A stretch of 64,000 nt of DNA from SVEL01 sp045126215 (lineage in GTDB: Bacteria; Bacillota; Clostridia; Lachnospirales; Lachnospiraceae): the NCBI GenBank assembly GCA_045126215.1, contig JBGVOD010000054.1:34927-98926 (forward strand), written 5' to 3'. How positions within the stretch are numbered: position 1 is the stretch's first letter; the number at the start of each line of letters is the position of its first letter. Both the position numbers and the translations under genes were made by a program. This document shows, piece by piece, positions 54,451 to 62,071 of the stretch. Under the pieces are notes generated by a model. It saw nothing but the letters and a program-made list of their open reading frames with translations, did not search any database and had not been told where the DNA came from.

Positions 54451-55830
54451 ATGGTGTATGCAAAAAATGATATCGTAAAGGTACATATAGAAGATATGGG
54501 TGTAAACGGCGAAGGTATTGGCAAAATAGACGGTTACACATTGTTTATAAAAGACAGTATTGTAGGCGACTTTGTAGAGGCAAAGATTACAAAGCCGTCT
54601 AAAAATTATGCATATGCCAGACTTATGAGCGTGATTACACCTTCAAAGGACAGGGTAGAGCCAAAGTGTAATGTTGCAAAAGCGTGTGGTGGATGTCAGA
54701 TACAGGAAATGGACTATCAGGCTCAGCTTGCCTATAAGAAAGAAAAAGTAAGAAATAATATTAAACGTATAGGTGGAATCAACGATTTTGATATAGAAGA
54801 TACTATAGGAATGGAAGTTCCATTTAGATACAGAAATAAGGCACAGTACCCAGTGGGAATGGATAGGGATGGTAACATCATTATGGGATTCTACGCTGGA
54901 AGAACTCACTCAATCATCGAACAGACTGATTGCCTTATTGGCGATGAGGTGAATGAAAAAATCCTAAATATTATAAAAGAGTTCATGATAAAAAATGATA
55001 TCAGACCGTATGATGAAACCACGGGAAAAGGACTTCTAAGACATATTCTTATTAGAAAGGGACATTATACAGGAGAGATAATGGTGTGCCTTGTAATCAA
55101 TGGTGAGAAACTTAAAAACAGTAATGAATTAGTAGACAAGCTTCTTGAAATAGAAGGGATGACAAGCATTTCCCTTAGTGTAAATACAAAGAATACAAAT
55201 GTAATAATGGGACTTAAGATAATTAATCTATATGGTGAAGGATTTATTACAGACTATATTGGGGATATAAAGTTCAACATTTCTCCATTGTCATTCTATC
55301 AGGTAAATCCTGTTCAGACACAGAGATTATATGGTAAAGCACTTGAATTTGCAGGTCTTACAGGAGACGAAACTGTATGGGATCTGTACTGTGGCGTTGG
55401 AACAATTTCTTTATTCCTTGCAAAGAGCGCAAAGCAGGTCTATGGTGTTGAAATTATTCCAGAGGCTATAGATGATGCAAGAAATAACGCAAAGGTAAAT
55501 AACATAGAAAACGCAGAATTTTTCGTTGGTAAGGCGGAAGAAGTATTGCCTGAATACTATGAAAATAAGAAAAGAGAAGGCATCAATGCAACTGCAGATG
55601 TCATCGTCGTTGACCCTCCAAGAAAAGGCTGCGATGAGAAACTCCTTGAGACCATCATTAAAATGCAGCCAAACAAAGTTGTTTATGTAAGCTGTGACTC
55701 AGCTACCCTGGCTCGTGATTTAAAGTATCTTACGGGTAATGGATATAAGTTGGAAAAAGTCCAGCCTGTCGATATGTTTCCGCATAGTGTGCATGTGGAG
55801 ACGGTCGTGTTGATGTCAAAGGTAAAATAG
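54451..55830 (+). CDS. rlmD: 23S rRNA (uracil-C5)-methyltransferase RlmD-type
   Basis: 459 residues. TRAM domain (about 1-60), an iron-sulfur Cys cluster (CNVAKACGGCQ), then the methyltransferase with WDLYCGVGTISLFLA, VDPPRKGCD (catalytic loop) and YVSCDSATLARDL with the nucleophilic Cys, ending in PVDMFPHSVHVETV. It methylates U1939, or U747 in RlmCD-type Firmicute enzymes, so the exact site is uncertain. GAGGAAA precedes the ATG. Confidence 0.92.
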   Translation: MVYAKNDIVKVHIEDMGVNGEGIGKIDGYTLFIKDSIVGDFVEAKITKPSKNYAYARLMSVITPSKDRVEPKCNVAKACGGCQIQEMDYQAQLAYKKEKVRNNIKRIGGINDFDIEDTIGMEVPFRYRNKAQYPVGMDRDGNIIMGFYAGRTHSIIEQTDCLIGDEVNEKILNIIKEFMIKNDIRPYDETTGKGLLRHILIRKGHYTGEIMVCLVINGEKLKNSNELVDKLLEIEGMTSISLSVNTKNTNVIMGLKIINLYGEGFITDYIGDIKFNISPLSFYQVNPVQTQRLYGKALEFAGLTGDETVWDLYCGVGTISLFLAKSAKQVYGVEIIPEAIDDARNNAKVNNIENAEFFVGKAEEVLPEYYENKKREGINATADVIVVDPPRKGCDEKLLETIIKMQPNKVVYVSCDSATLARDLKYLTGNGYKLEKVQPVDMFPHSVHVETVVLMSKVK

Positions 55831-55865
55831 GGAATATTGAAAAAAGGCTTAAAATAAAGGGTTTT

Positions 55866-55912
55866 AAGACAAAAGGTAGTATTTTTGAGTGCTACTTTTG
55901 GTCTTTCTTTTT
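55866..55912 (+). terminator. Terminator of rlmD
   Basis: AAGACAAAAGGTAG pairs with CTACTTTTGGTCTT, with one mismatch and one G-U, then a T-rich tract. Beyond it, to 56030, lie degenerate TTGTGG-NNAC repeats and no gene. Confidence 0.8.
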
Positions 55913-56032
55913 CTTGTCGGTGGAAACCTATCGAATAGCTGAAAATGGTAGGGTTGTGGCTACACTTTTGATATAGGGGTAGGTTGTGGAAACACTATGG
56001 TTAAGGAGGAAGAGTGAAATTAAGTTAGTTTG

Positions 56033-56061
56033 TTGACAAAGAAGATGATTGTTTGTATAAT
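56033..56061 (+). promoter_or_regulatory. Promoter of the XRE/ImmA pair
   Basis: TTGACA, 17 nt, TATAAT. AAGTA and TACTT (about 56077-56095) form a possible operator in the leader. Confidence 0.8.
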
Positions 56062-56152
56062 TGAGTTAACCTAAAAAAGTATAAAAAATGTACTTGAAAA
56101 GAAAATAAAGATGTGATACATTATGAGTATAAAATCAAAAGGAGGTACACTT

Positions 56153-56524
56153 ATGGCATATACAACATTTGGAGAATTTGTAAGAATATTACGAATCAAA
56201 CATCACGAAGTTATGGGTGATATGGCTAAGGTGTTAAATACATCTCTGCCATTTATGTCAGCAGTGGAAAATGGTAAGAAGAATGTTCCGACTGAGTGGA
56301 TTGAAAAGATTGTGGAGCATTATAATCTTTCTGAATCTGAAAGAAAAGAAATGCTTGATGCAATTGAAGAATCTAAAACACAGTACAAAGTTATTGTGGG
56401 AAATGCAGGCATAAATCAAAGAAAAGCAGCTTTGAGATTTGCGAGATCATTTGACGAAATGGATGATGATACTGCACTTAAAATACTGGAATTATTGAGT
56501 AAGAAGGGAGAAGATTCAGAATAA
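56153..56524 (+). CDS. XRE-family helix-turn-helix regulator
   Basis: 123 residues. An N-terminal helix-turn-helix (FGEFVRILRIKHHEVMGDMAKVLNTSLPFMSAVENGKK) and a helical tail. ATG 56153 has AAAGGAGG 7 nt upstream. It overlaps the next gene by one base (TAATG), which ties it to the ImmA-type peptidase. In mobile elements such pairs act as a repressor and the protease that destroys it, or as a toxin-antitoxin pair. Confidence 0.88.
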   Translation: MAYTTFGEFVRILRIKHHEVMGDMAKVLNTSLPFMSAVENGKKNVPTEWIEKIVEHYNLSESERKEMLDAIEESKTQYKVIVGNAGINQRKAALRFARSFDEMDDDTALKILELLSKKGEDSE

Positions 56525-57078
56525 TGGATTATGAAACTAAACCAACAAGTAGGAATGATCTGAGAAGATATTCTGCTTATTTTAGAAAATTATTTGATGT
56601 ACCTGAAACAGGACCGTTTCCAGTTTTAGAGGCATTAGATAAGGTTAATGATGTTTTTGATGATTGTGGATATGTAATAGTAGAAGATAAAAAATTGCCA
56701 CCACAAACTATGGCGCAATGTGTACCGAACGAAATAGGCGGATTTACAATTGAAATAAAAAATTCTGTATATCAGGGTGCATATGAACATAATGTCGGGG
56801 CACTTAGAGGATTTATATGCCATGAGATATGCCATATATTTCTATTTAAAATTGGATTTACACCTATTTATGCAAGAAGTTTTGCAGATAATGAATTACC
56901 GCCATATAGAAGTGTTGAGTGGCAAGCAAAGGCTTTATGTGCAGAGGTTATGATTCCCTTTGAAGAAAGTATTGGAATGATGCCTAAAATGATTATAGAG
57001 AAATATCAAGTATCTCAGGCATTTGCAAAAGCAAGAAGAAAACTTGAGACTAAGAACAAAAGGAAAAAACTATTTTAA
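56524..57078 (+). CDS. ImmA/IrrE-family metallopeptidase
   Basis: 184 residues. The zinc motif HEICH (about residue 100) and the downstream EWQAKALCAEVMIP helix, which gives the third ligand, are typical. It should cut the preceding XRE repressor, as ImmA does in ICEBs1. It is coupled by a one-base overlap. This pair marks the left border of the accessory island. Confidence 0.9.
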   Translation: MDYETKPTSRNDLRRYSAYFRKLFDVPETGPFPVLEALDKVNDVFDDCGYVIVEDKKLPPQTMAQCVPNEIGGFTIEIKNSVYQGAYEHNVGALRGFICHEICHIFLFKIGFTPIYARSFADNELPPYRSVEWQAKALCAEVMIPFEESIGMMPKMIIEKYQVSQAFAKARRKLETKNKRKKLF

Positions 57079-57105
57079 AATTAATTTGGAAAGGTGGCGA
57101 TCATT

Positions 57106-57225
57106 ATGGATGTATCAGTACGGGTAAAAGAAAAAAGCACCATAAGTAGCTGGAACTACAATACGGTGCTGCTCGAGTACTTAGGCTCGAACCTGAACAC
57201 TTTTACCTTAGCATATTATTATTAA
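57106..57225 (+). CDS. Possible 39-residue frame under an antisense RNA
   Basis: AAAGGTGG, 9 nt, then ATG opens MDVSVRVKEKSTISSWNYNT and runs to a stop at 57225. Much of it coincides with hairpins of the opposite strand. It may be a degenerate type I toxin or chance. Confidence 0.3.
   Translation: MDVSVRVKEKSTISSWNYNTVLLEYLGSNLNTFTLAYYY
57131..57203 (-). ncRNA. Candidate antisense small RNA, copy A
   Basis: Read on the minus strand, a block TGTTCAGGTTCGAGCCTAAG is followed by a hairpin (AGCACC with GGTGCT, inner GTAG/CTAC) and six U, an intrinsic terminator. A possible promoter on the minus strand has TTGATA (57233-57228) and TATGCT or TAAGGT. The 23-nt block at 57177-57199 recurs in copy B. 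Confidence 0.45.
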
Positions 57226-57234
57226 AATATCAAG

Positions 57235-57320
57235 AAAAATCGTAACTTGCATGTGTTTATCTGGAAAATAAACCATGCGTAACTGCTACTTGGGTACTTA
57301 GGTTTGAACCTGAACAATTC
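57235..57320 (-). ncRNA. Candidate antisense small RNA, copy B
   Basis: The 23-nt block at 57294-57316 matches copy A at 21 positions. Downstream on the minus strand a different stem (GCATGGTTTAT with ATAAACACATGC) precedes UUUUU, though 10 nt separate stem and U-run. Copies A and B are 117 nt apart in tandem, in the 317-nt gap before the DUF4417 gene. Confidence 0.4.
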
Positions 57321-57395
57321 ATAACAAGTACCTGAGTGGTTACCTCGGGGATAGTATGCTCTTGTCCCTGTTATACACCCAAAGGAGGTGCTGTT

Positions 57396-58058
57396 ATGAG
57401 CAAAATTAATTCGCAGCGTAAGAGCTGTATTGATGTGTTTAATGCATTTTTAGTAACATTAGCAACATATGCCGGAATATTTGAATTCCCGTGTATAAAA
57501 GCAACATATGATATTCCTAATAAGTTGATATCATTTTCAAAATGTATATCTTGTAAGGATTACAATCAATGGGTTCATTTTTATGAGGATGATCATCTGT
57601 TTGAACGGATCTGGCGTAATCCATGGAAGTATTTGGATATACTCAAACGATACAATGGAGTTATTCTTCCTGACTTCAGTCTCTACAGGGACATGCCGTT
57701 GGTAATGCAATTATGGAACATTTATCGTAGCAGAGCCATTGGGTTTTGGCTTCAGGTTAATGGGGTGAAAGTAATACCAAATCTTAGATTTGGGGATAGA
57801 CGTACATACCGTATTTGCTGTGATGGAATTGAAAAACATTGTGTAATCGCGGTTGGATCTCATGGGAATCTTAAACTGGTACAAGACAGAGAGATATTTC
57901 TTAAGGGGCTAGATGGTGTTGTTATGAGATTACAGCCAGTGGCGATTGTGGTATACGGTGCTGCACCGGAAAAGTATTTTAAGAAGTACAAAGACGCAGG
58001 CATTAGAATTGTACAGTTTGATAGCAACTATGCTACCTCGCATAAGGAGGTGGTATAA
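57396..58058 (+). CDS. DUF4417-family protein
   Basis: 220 residues. The stretch KLISFSKC...WVHFYEDDHLFERIWRNPWKYLDILKRYNGVILPDFSLYRDMPLVMQLWN is the DUF4417 signature, a family common on phages and integrative elements with no known activity. ATG 57396 has AAAGGAGGTG 7 nt upstream; the longer frame from 57336 is rejected. It abuts the next gene with no gap. Confidence 0.88.
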   Translation: MSKINSQRKSCIDVFNAFLVTLATYAGIFEFPCIKATYDIPNKLISFSKCISCKDYNQWVHFYEDDHLFERIWRNPWKYLDILKRYNGVILPDFSLYRDMPLVMQLWNIYRSRAIGFWLQVNGVKVIPNLRFGDRRTYRICCDGIEKHCVIAVGSHGNLKLVQDREIFLKGLDGVVMRLQPVAIVVYGAAPEKYFKKYKDAGIRIVQFDSNYATSHKEVV

Positions 58059-58538
58059 ATGGGCGCAGGATATCATGGTGGATTTGGCAATACCAAAGGT
58101 GCTACGAATGTAAATAATGATAATAAAAAGTATGAGACTGACGAGTCATTAAAATCAGAACTTAGAAGCAACAATATAAAATTTAATGAAGCTGATATGG
58201 TTTTTATTGCTCGTGACAAGACAGGCCAAATAGTATGGCTTGAAAATGGTAACTCCTCAGCTGGATTGACGCATATTTTGGATGGAAAAGATGGAAGTCC
58301 TGGACATGCGAAAGATTTCGAAAGAGCTTTTGGTGTTCAGCGACAAAATGTTGGATCTTACCTAAAAGAGGTTATAAAAAATGGCTCGGTGGTTAGTAAT
58401 CGACTCGTAAACATAAGTAATGGAAAGAAGGGTTATGAGAGGGTTTATGAGTATAAAGGAAACTATTATACAATGACAGGAATTGGTACGAATGGCTTTA
58501 TTGTTTCAGCATATCCAATTAGAAAGGATGATTTATAA
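58059..58538 (+). CDS. Toxin-like protein, probable nuclease domain
   Basis: 159 residues. A Gly/Asn-rich start (MGAGYHGGFGNTKGA) leads to a compact domain with IVWLENGNSSAGLTHILDGK and YEYKGNYYTMTGIGTNGFIVSAYPI. This resembles the barnase/EndoU/colicin-like (PBECR) nucleases appended to phage head proteins and polymorphic toxins; assignment is tentative. The next gene overlaps by one base and is of immunity-protein size. AAGGAGG is inside the end of the upstream gene. Confidence 0.65.
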   Translation: MGAGYHGGFGNTKGATNVNNDNKKYETDESLKSELRSNNIKFNEADMVFIARDKTGQIVWLENGNSSAGLTHILDGKDGSPGHAKDFERAFGVQRQNVGSYLKEVIKNGSVVSNRLVNISNGKKGYERVYEYKGNYYTMTGIGTNGFIVSAYPIRKDDL

Positions 58539-58858
58539 TGTATACAATTAAATTAATGAATGAGTATCTTCATGGCCCTATTTGGGTATATGATGAAGAA
58601 GGATTTATAAGAAGAAAATATCCATTAATTGATAACGATGATGAACTAAGGCAATTGAATGAACAGGCAAGAAATCTATATGATTCGTTTTATTCATTCA
58701 ATGAAGACGATAGCGCATGCGTTTTTGATGAGGATGGATATAAGGTAGCATATGAAGAGATGATTGGTATAATTAAACAAATAGTTCAAAAACTACAGTC
58801 GATTAACAATAATGATTTTGTAATTGAAGACTATATCACAAAGGATATTGCTGGTTAA
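58538..58858 (+). CDS. Probable immunity protein
   Basis: 106 residues, strongly acidic and helical in the second half (AYEEMIGIIKQIVQKLQSINN). Starts at TAATG overlapping the preceding gene. Size, acidity and coupling fit an immunity partner. No family name is recognised. It ends 13 nt before the convergent recombinase remnant. Confidence 0.55.
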   Translation: MYTIKLMNEYLHGPIWVYDEEGFIRRKYPLIDNDDELRQLNEQARNLYDSFYSFNEDDSACVFDEDGYKVAYEEMIGIIKQIVQKLQSINNNDFVIEDYITKDIAG

Positions 58859-58871
58859 TTTCGAGGAAAGA

Positions 58872-59471
58872 CTATTTAGTTGTATGTGGCAATATACCAA
58901 GTCTTTCGGCTTTAATATCTTGCAATTTATATTCTTCAAGTTTATTTAAGAGCCTAAGCCTATCTTTTTCATAATCGTGAGTTTCACGAATGGTACGGAT
59001 GCTACTATATTTGGAGTTCTTTCTTGAGGAAATGCCATTGGAGTCTGTGGTAATGTTGCTGCGCAAATCTCGTTCAATTTGGACAGCATCAAATGCATCG
59101 GAGCTGATTATAGCAGGATGATGATCTACAATCTTGTATTGAATATCATCAACTAATATTATAACTGTTCCGGTGTATTTTATATTTGTCAAAATATTTT
59201 CAACAGTTTTTTTGCTCCAGGTATCTTTGCCTGTTGGAGAAGGAATTGATTCTTTTTTTAATTCTTTTAAGATACTTATAATACTATGGCCGTCAAGATA
59301 GCAGTTGTAGATGAAACGGACATTTTTAGCTTCGGATTCTTTTATACAGAGATTTCCTTCAGAATCATGTTTGTACCCATAGCAGATTTTATTATAGGAT
59401 TTGGAGATTCCCATGGCAGCTCTGTTTTTGAGCCCCCATTTAATATTCTCACTTGCATTTACAAAACATCA
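58872..59471 (-). pseudogene. Large serine recombinase remnant
   Basis: The frame reads NASENIKWGLKNRAAMG, the hinge after the catalytic domain of large serine recombinases, then the recombinase domain (IYNCYLDGHSIISILKELKKESIPSPTGK.WSKKTVENILTNIKYTG). The N-terminal resolvase domain with its active Ser, and the zinc ribbon, are missing. The frame is open only back to a stop near 59474. ATG 59414 would give 180 residues. It cannot recombine by itself. Confidence 0.82.
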
Positions 59472-59481
59472 GTGTAAATTG

Positions 59482-59814
59482 ATGAAAGGAAATGATGTTA
59501 CACATAATCATCCATTAAGCACACCACCTTCACCTGAAGATTTGTATTTGCTTGTAGACAATGAAGCTAATTCATTCAGAACCTGTGGAAAAAACGGAAC
59601 ATATGTGCTAGAATATTCTGATAAAATAAGCAATCTTCCTGAATTCAACATATTTGAAAATAAGTATCTTGAAATACAAAATAAACTATTGCCTAGTTAT
59701 GCAGATGCAAATGGTTATATTACAAGTGAAGAAGAACTAATAAAGTTTGGTGATGCGATATGGGAAGAACTATTCAAGGAATATGGTGTGAAACCAACTT
59801 TTGAAAGAAGGTAA
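59482..59814 (+). pseudogene. 3' fragment of a phage head-morphogenesis-like protein
   Basis: From NDVTHNHPLSTPPSPEDLYL onward the frame looks like the C-terminal domain appended to phage minor head or polymorphic toxin proteins (THNHP motif). Upstream codons are the antisense of the recombinase remnant, so the junction is near 59475. ATG 59482 has no ribosome binding site. Confidence 0.6.
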
Positions 59815-59816
59815 AT

Positions 59817-60002
59817 ATGCGTAATACAATAGATAAATATAGGTTATGTTTATATTGTAAATGCTTAAATTGCAAAAAGAGTGAAGGTGCAAAAGAAGCA
59901 TATTCTTGTAAAGCATATCCTAAAAGATATGGAATACCAACTGATGTGTGGAATAAAAAAGATGTAGAATGTAAATATTTTGAAGCAAAGCATCCTGAAT
60001 AG
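59817..60002 (+). CDS. Small Cys-rich protein
   Basis: 61 residues. Six Cys in CLYC, CLNC, CKAY and ECKYF suggest metal binding or a disulfide-poor zinc fold. GAAAGAAGG lies 5 nt upstream and it starts 2 nt after the fragment above, so it was once in the same operon. Such small proteins are common beside phage head genes. Function is unknown. Confidence 0.65.
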   Translation: MRNTIDKYRLCLYCKCLNCKKSEGAKEAYSCKAYPKRYGIPTDVWNKKDVECKYFEAKHPE

Positions 60003-60013
60003 GATGCTTTTTT
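59987..60013 (+). terminator. Terminator overlapping the end of the Cys-rich gene
   Basis: AAAGCATCCT-GAAT-AGGATGCTTT then T. Its left arm encodes the last residues. It closely resembles the terminator at 60930. Confidence 0.88.
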
Positions 60014-60126
60014 AGTGCAAAAAGTCTAGTGTATAGCCTATGCCTTTTCTTGTGGCAAGGTCGCACAATATGCTGAATGCGAATAGGCATATAAGAAAAC
60101 TGTACAGGAAGAAAGGACAAAAGAAG

Positions 60127-60276
60127 ATGGAAGAAAGAGCAATTATATTAAAACAGATTGAAATACTTCAGGCAAAGCAGGAACAGGAAGGTTTGCTTGT
60201 AGATGAATTGATACGATTATCAGGGCAGATTACACTGCTTTTATCTTTGTTGGATGAATATTCGACTACAGAATAA
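60127..60276 (+). CDS. Short coiled-coil protein
   Basis: 49 residues (from MEERAIILKQIEILQAKQEQ), helical throughout with Leu/Ile repeats. ATG 60127 is preferred for GAAAGGA about 10 nt upstream. Probably real but functionally unknown. Confidence 0.5.
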   Translation: MEERAIILKQIEILQAKQEQEGLLVDELIRLSGQITLLLSLLDEYSTTE

Positions 60277-60288
60277 ATAGCTGAATAA

Positions 60289-60669
60289 ACGCACGAAAAA
60301 CACATAAGAAAAAGGGGTTATGATGTTGTTGCAAGACCATATGTTAAAGGTGGAAGTCATAAATTAAACAAAGAACCATGGACGGCATGGGAAAGTGTTG
60401 TTGTCAAAGATTACCAAGATGTGAACAAGATGGTTGAATATATGAAAACTTTCGATGACAATTCAAGATTTGGAATTGCAATCAAAGGTAAAAATAATGG
60501 GCATGTTATCGTTGCAGAAAAAAAGAAAGGTGATATCATTTTTTATGATGCACAAAAAGGAAAAGTTATTGAAAATATTGACAAACATGATATTATAGAG
60601 TTAAAATTATGGCAAACAGACAATGCAAAATCTTCTGATAGGGGTATCACATCGTGTGAAAGTAGGTGA
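60289..60669 (+). pseudogene. Truncated papain-fold toxin
   Basis: The frame opens at 60289 without a start. It reads RKRGYDVVARPYVKGG...PWTAWESVVV and later NNGHVIVAEKKKGDIIFYDAQKGKV. This resembles papain-fold (glutamine-deamidase-like) toxin domains, where the catalytic Cys lies just before the RRGYDV part and is therefore missing here, while the His of GHVIV remains. GTG 60421 is only the first formal start. The intact immunity-like gene follows by overlap. Confidence 0.65.
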
Positions 60670-60674
60670 TGAAC

Positions 60675-60941
60675 ATGGAATTTGAAAAATTATGTGAAAT
60701 TGCATGTGATGAATTGAAAAAAGATGGTTTTATCGGTGTTTTTTTGATAAAAGACATGGGGGATTCGTTGATTTTTTATGGTGGAGATCCTAATGAAGAT
60801 TATTACGGTGTTAGAACAGTGATTGTCGATAAAAAAAGTGGTGAAGTTGGTTGGTATTCGATTGATTTGGACAATATGAATATGATTGATAAATCACCTG
60901 AAATAGAAGTTCCAAGTGAATATTTATATAAAGCATCCTAA
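60675..60941 (+). CDS. Immunity protein of the truncated papain-fold toxin
   Basis: 88 residues, acidic. Motifs VRTVIVDKKSGEVGWYSIDLDN and EIEVPSEY resemble immunity proteins found after papain-fold toxin domains. ATG 60675 lies 6 nt after AGGTG; ATG 60669 is the alternative. It is an orphan antidote, because its toxin has lost the catalytic part. Confidence 0.65.
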   Translation: MEFEKLCEIACDELKKDGFIGVFLIKDMGDSLIFYGGDPNEDYYGVRTVIVDKKSGEVGWYSIDLDNMNMIDKSPEIEVPSEYLYKAS

Positions 60942-60957
60942 AAATTAGGGTGCTTTT
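60930..60957 (+). terminator. Terminator overlapping the immunity gene end
   Basis: AAAGCATCCT pairs with AGGGTGCTTT and is followed by T; the left arm is the end of the coding sequence. Confidence 0.85.
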
Positions 60958-60975
60958 TTAAACGGTTGCTTTTAG

Positions 60976-61006
60976 TTTACATATTACCTGTGGTAATATG
61001 TATGAT
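60976..61006 (+). promoter_or_regulatory. Perfect palindrome inside a promoter-like region
   Basis: ACATATTACC (60979) and GGTAATATGT (60992) are exact inverted copies around TGT. TTTACA overlaps the left arm and TATGAT begins at the last base of the right arm, so the palindrome fills the spacer: a likely operator. Confidence 0.55.
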
Positions 61007-61020
61007 GAAGTAAGATATTA

Positions 61021-61049
61021 AAGGACAGGTCAGAAGACTTGTCCTTTTT
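61021..61049 (+). terminator. Hairpin before the tail-protein fragment
   Basis: AAGGACA pairs with TGTCCTT, extended by AGGT/ACTT, with a following T-run. It lies in the leader and could act as an attenuator. Confidence 0.6.
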
Positions 61050-61075
61050 CTATATTTTTGAAAGGTGGTGATTGT

Positions 61076-61402
61076 ATGGCATTGAGTGGAAGTTTTTCGG
61101 TTTCTCAAAGAAATGGAAACGAAACAGTTCGATGTGATTGGTCAGGAACACAGAATGTTTCAACAAACACAACAACTATTACGGCAAAATTGTATTTTAC
61201 AAATAAATACGCAATAAGCATCGGTGATAGAACACATACAATCACTATAAACGGCACAGCAAAGACATTGACAAGTGGTGCGATAAATACAACGGGTGAA
61301 CACTACATCGGAAGTGTTTCAGTTGATGTTCCACACAATTCGGACGGAACAAAATCTGTTGCTATAGCAAACGCCAATTATTATATAAAAAATTACGTAT
61401 AA
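61076..61402 (+). pseudogene. N-terminal fragment of a DUF859-type phage tail protein
   Basis: 108 residues from MALSGSFSVSQRNGNETVRC. The beta-rich N terminus (LYFTNKYAISIGDRTHTITING, DVPHNSDGTKSV) matches siphophage tail/structural proteins that are usually several hundred residues. The frame ends at IKNYV in very AT-rich DNA, so only the first domain remains. AAAGGTGGTG precedes ATG 61076. Confidence 0.7.
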
Positions 61403-61620
61403 AAAAATACTATAAACTTAGAAATGGTTTATATAAGAAGTTATATAAAAAATATGCAAAGCTATAAAAAGTTTATAGCAAATGACATTTTTATATAAAA
61501 AAGCTATATAATCAGGGTAACTCAGGGGGCTTTAGGGGGCGAAGCCCTCTAACAAGATGGTAGCAAAAGAAAGATGTACATCTTTTGCGTATCTTGCAGT
61601 CAACCCTTTGCAGGAATGGG
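61403..61620. other. Non-coding stretch with oriT-like region
   Basis: TATATAA-rich repeats and a perfect GCTATAAA-AAG-TTTATAGC palindrome (61461-61479) lead to GGGCTT/AAGCCC (61527-61547), then GCAAAAGA...TCTTTTGC (61563-61588) around the palindrome AGATGTACATCT. Two nt later comes TATCTTGC (61590-61597), similar to the nic core of IncP-type origins of transfer (YATCCTG-Y). An inverted repeat next to nic is the usual plan. No relaxase gene is in the window. Confidence 0.4.
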
Positions 61621-61717
61621 TAATAGTTTTGGAAAAACACCAGCGTTGTGAATTCCATTATTCAAAGCAATGCTTTATAATATTCCTATCAGGAGAAAGA
61701 TGGGAAGGAGAATTTAT

Positions 61718-61912
61718 TTGAATAATGAATTTGAACGCTGCTGCACATTTCTTGCCGAGATGATGGAGAAGTACGGTCTGGAGGTTTTACGTGATATAGC
61801 TGTAGAACTTCAGTTTGATCCGGAAACTTGGCGTGATGATGCAGAAGGAAAAAGACTTCGGTATGAGACTTATGCGAAGAGATTTCTGGAGCGGTTTCTG
61901 GAAGCGGCATAA
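61718..61912 (+). CDS. Small protein of an integrative element
   Basis: 64 residues with a TTG start 7 nt after AAGGAG (ATG 61700 is the alternative). Helical, NNEFERCCTFLAEMMEKYGLEV then RYETYAKRFLERFLEAA. Base composition is richer in G and C than the genes before it. No family is recognised. Confidence 0.5.
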   Translation: MNNEFERCCTFLAEMMEKYGLEVLRDIAVELQFDPETWRDDAEGKRLRYETYAKRFLERFLEAA

Positions 61913-62033
61913 GGATTACCGGCATCCTGCGAGAGTGGGATGTGATACATACGAAAGAGCGTTCAAAATAGTAAGATTGAAAGTTTACCACAGACCGATA
62001 GGTGGTATAGAAATGGTCGGATTGAAAGTGTGT

Positions 62034-62060
62034 CCTCCACCGGTTGCGGTGGAGGTTTTT
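62034..62060 (+). terminator. Strong terminator before the abi gene end
   Basis: CCTCCACCG-GTTG-CGGTGGAGG then TTTTT. It ends plus-strand transcription just before the convergent abi gene stops at 62072. Confidence 0.92.
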
Positions 62061-62071
62061 AGATTGTATAA

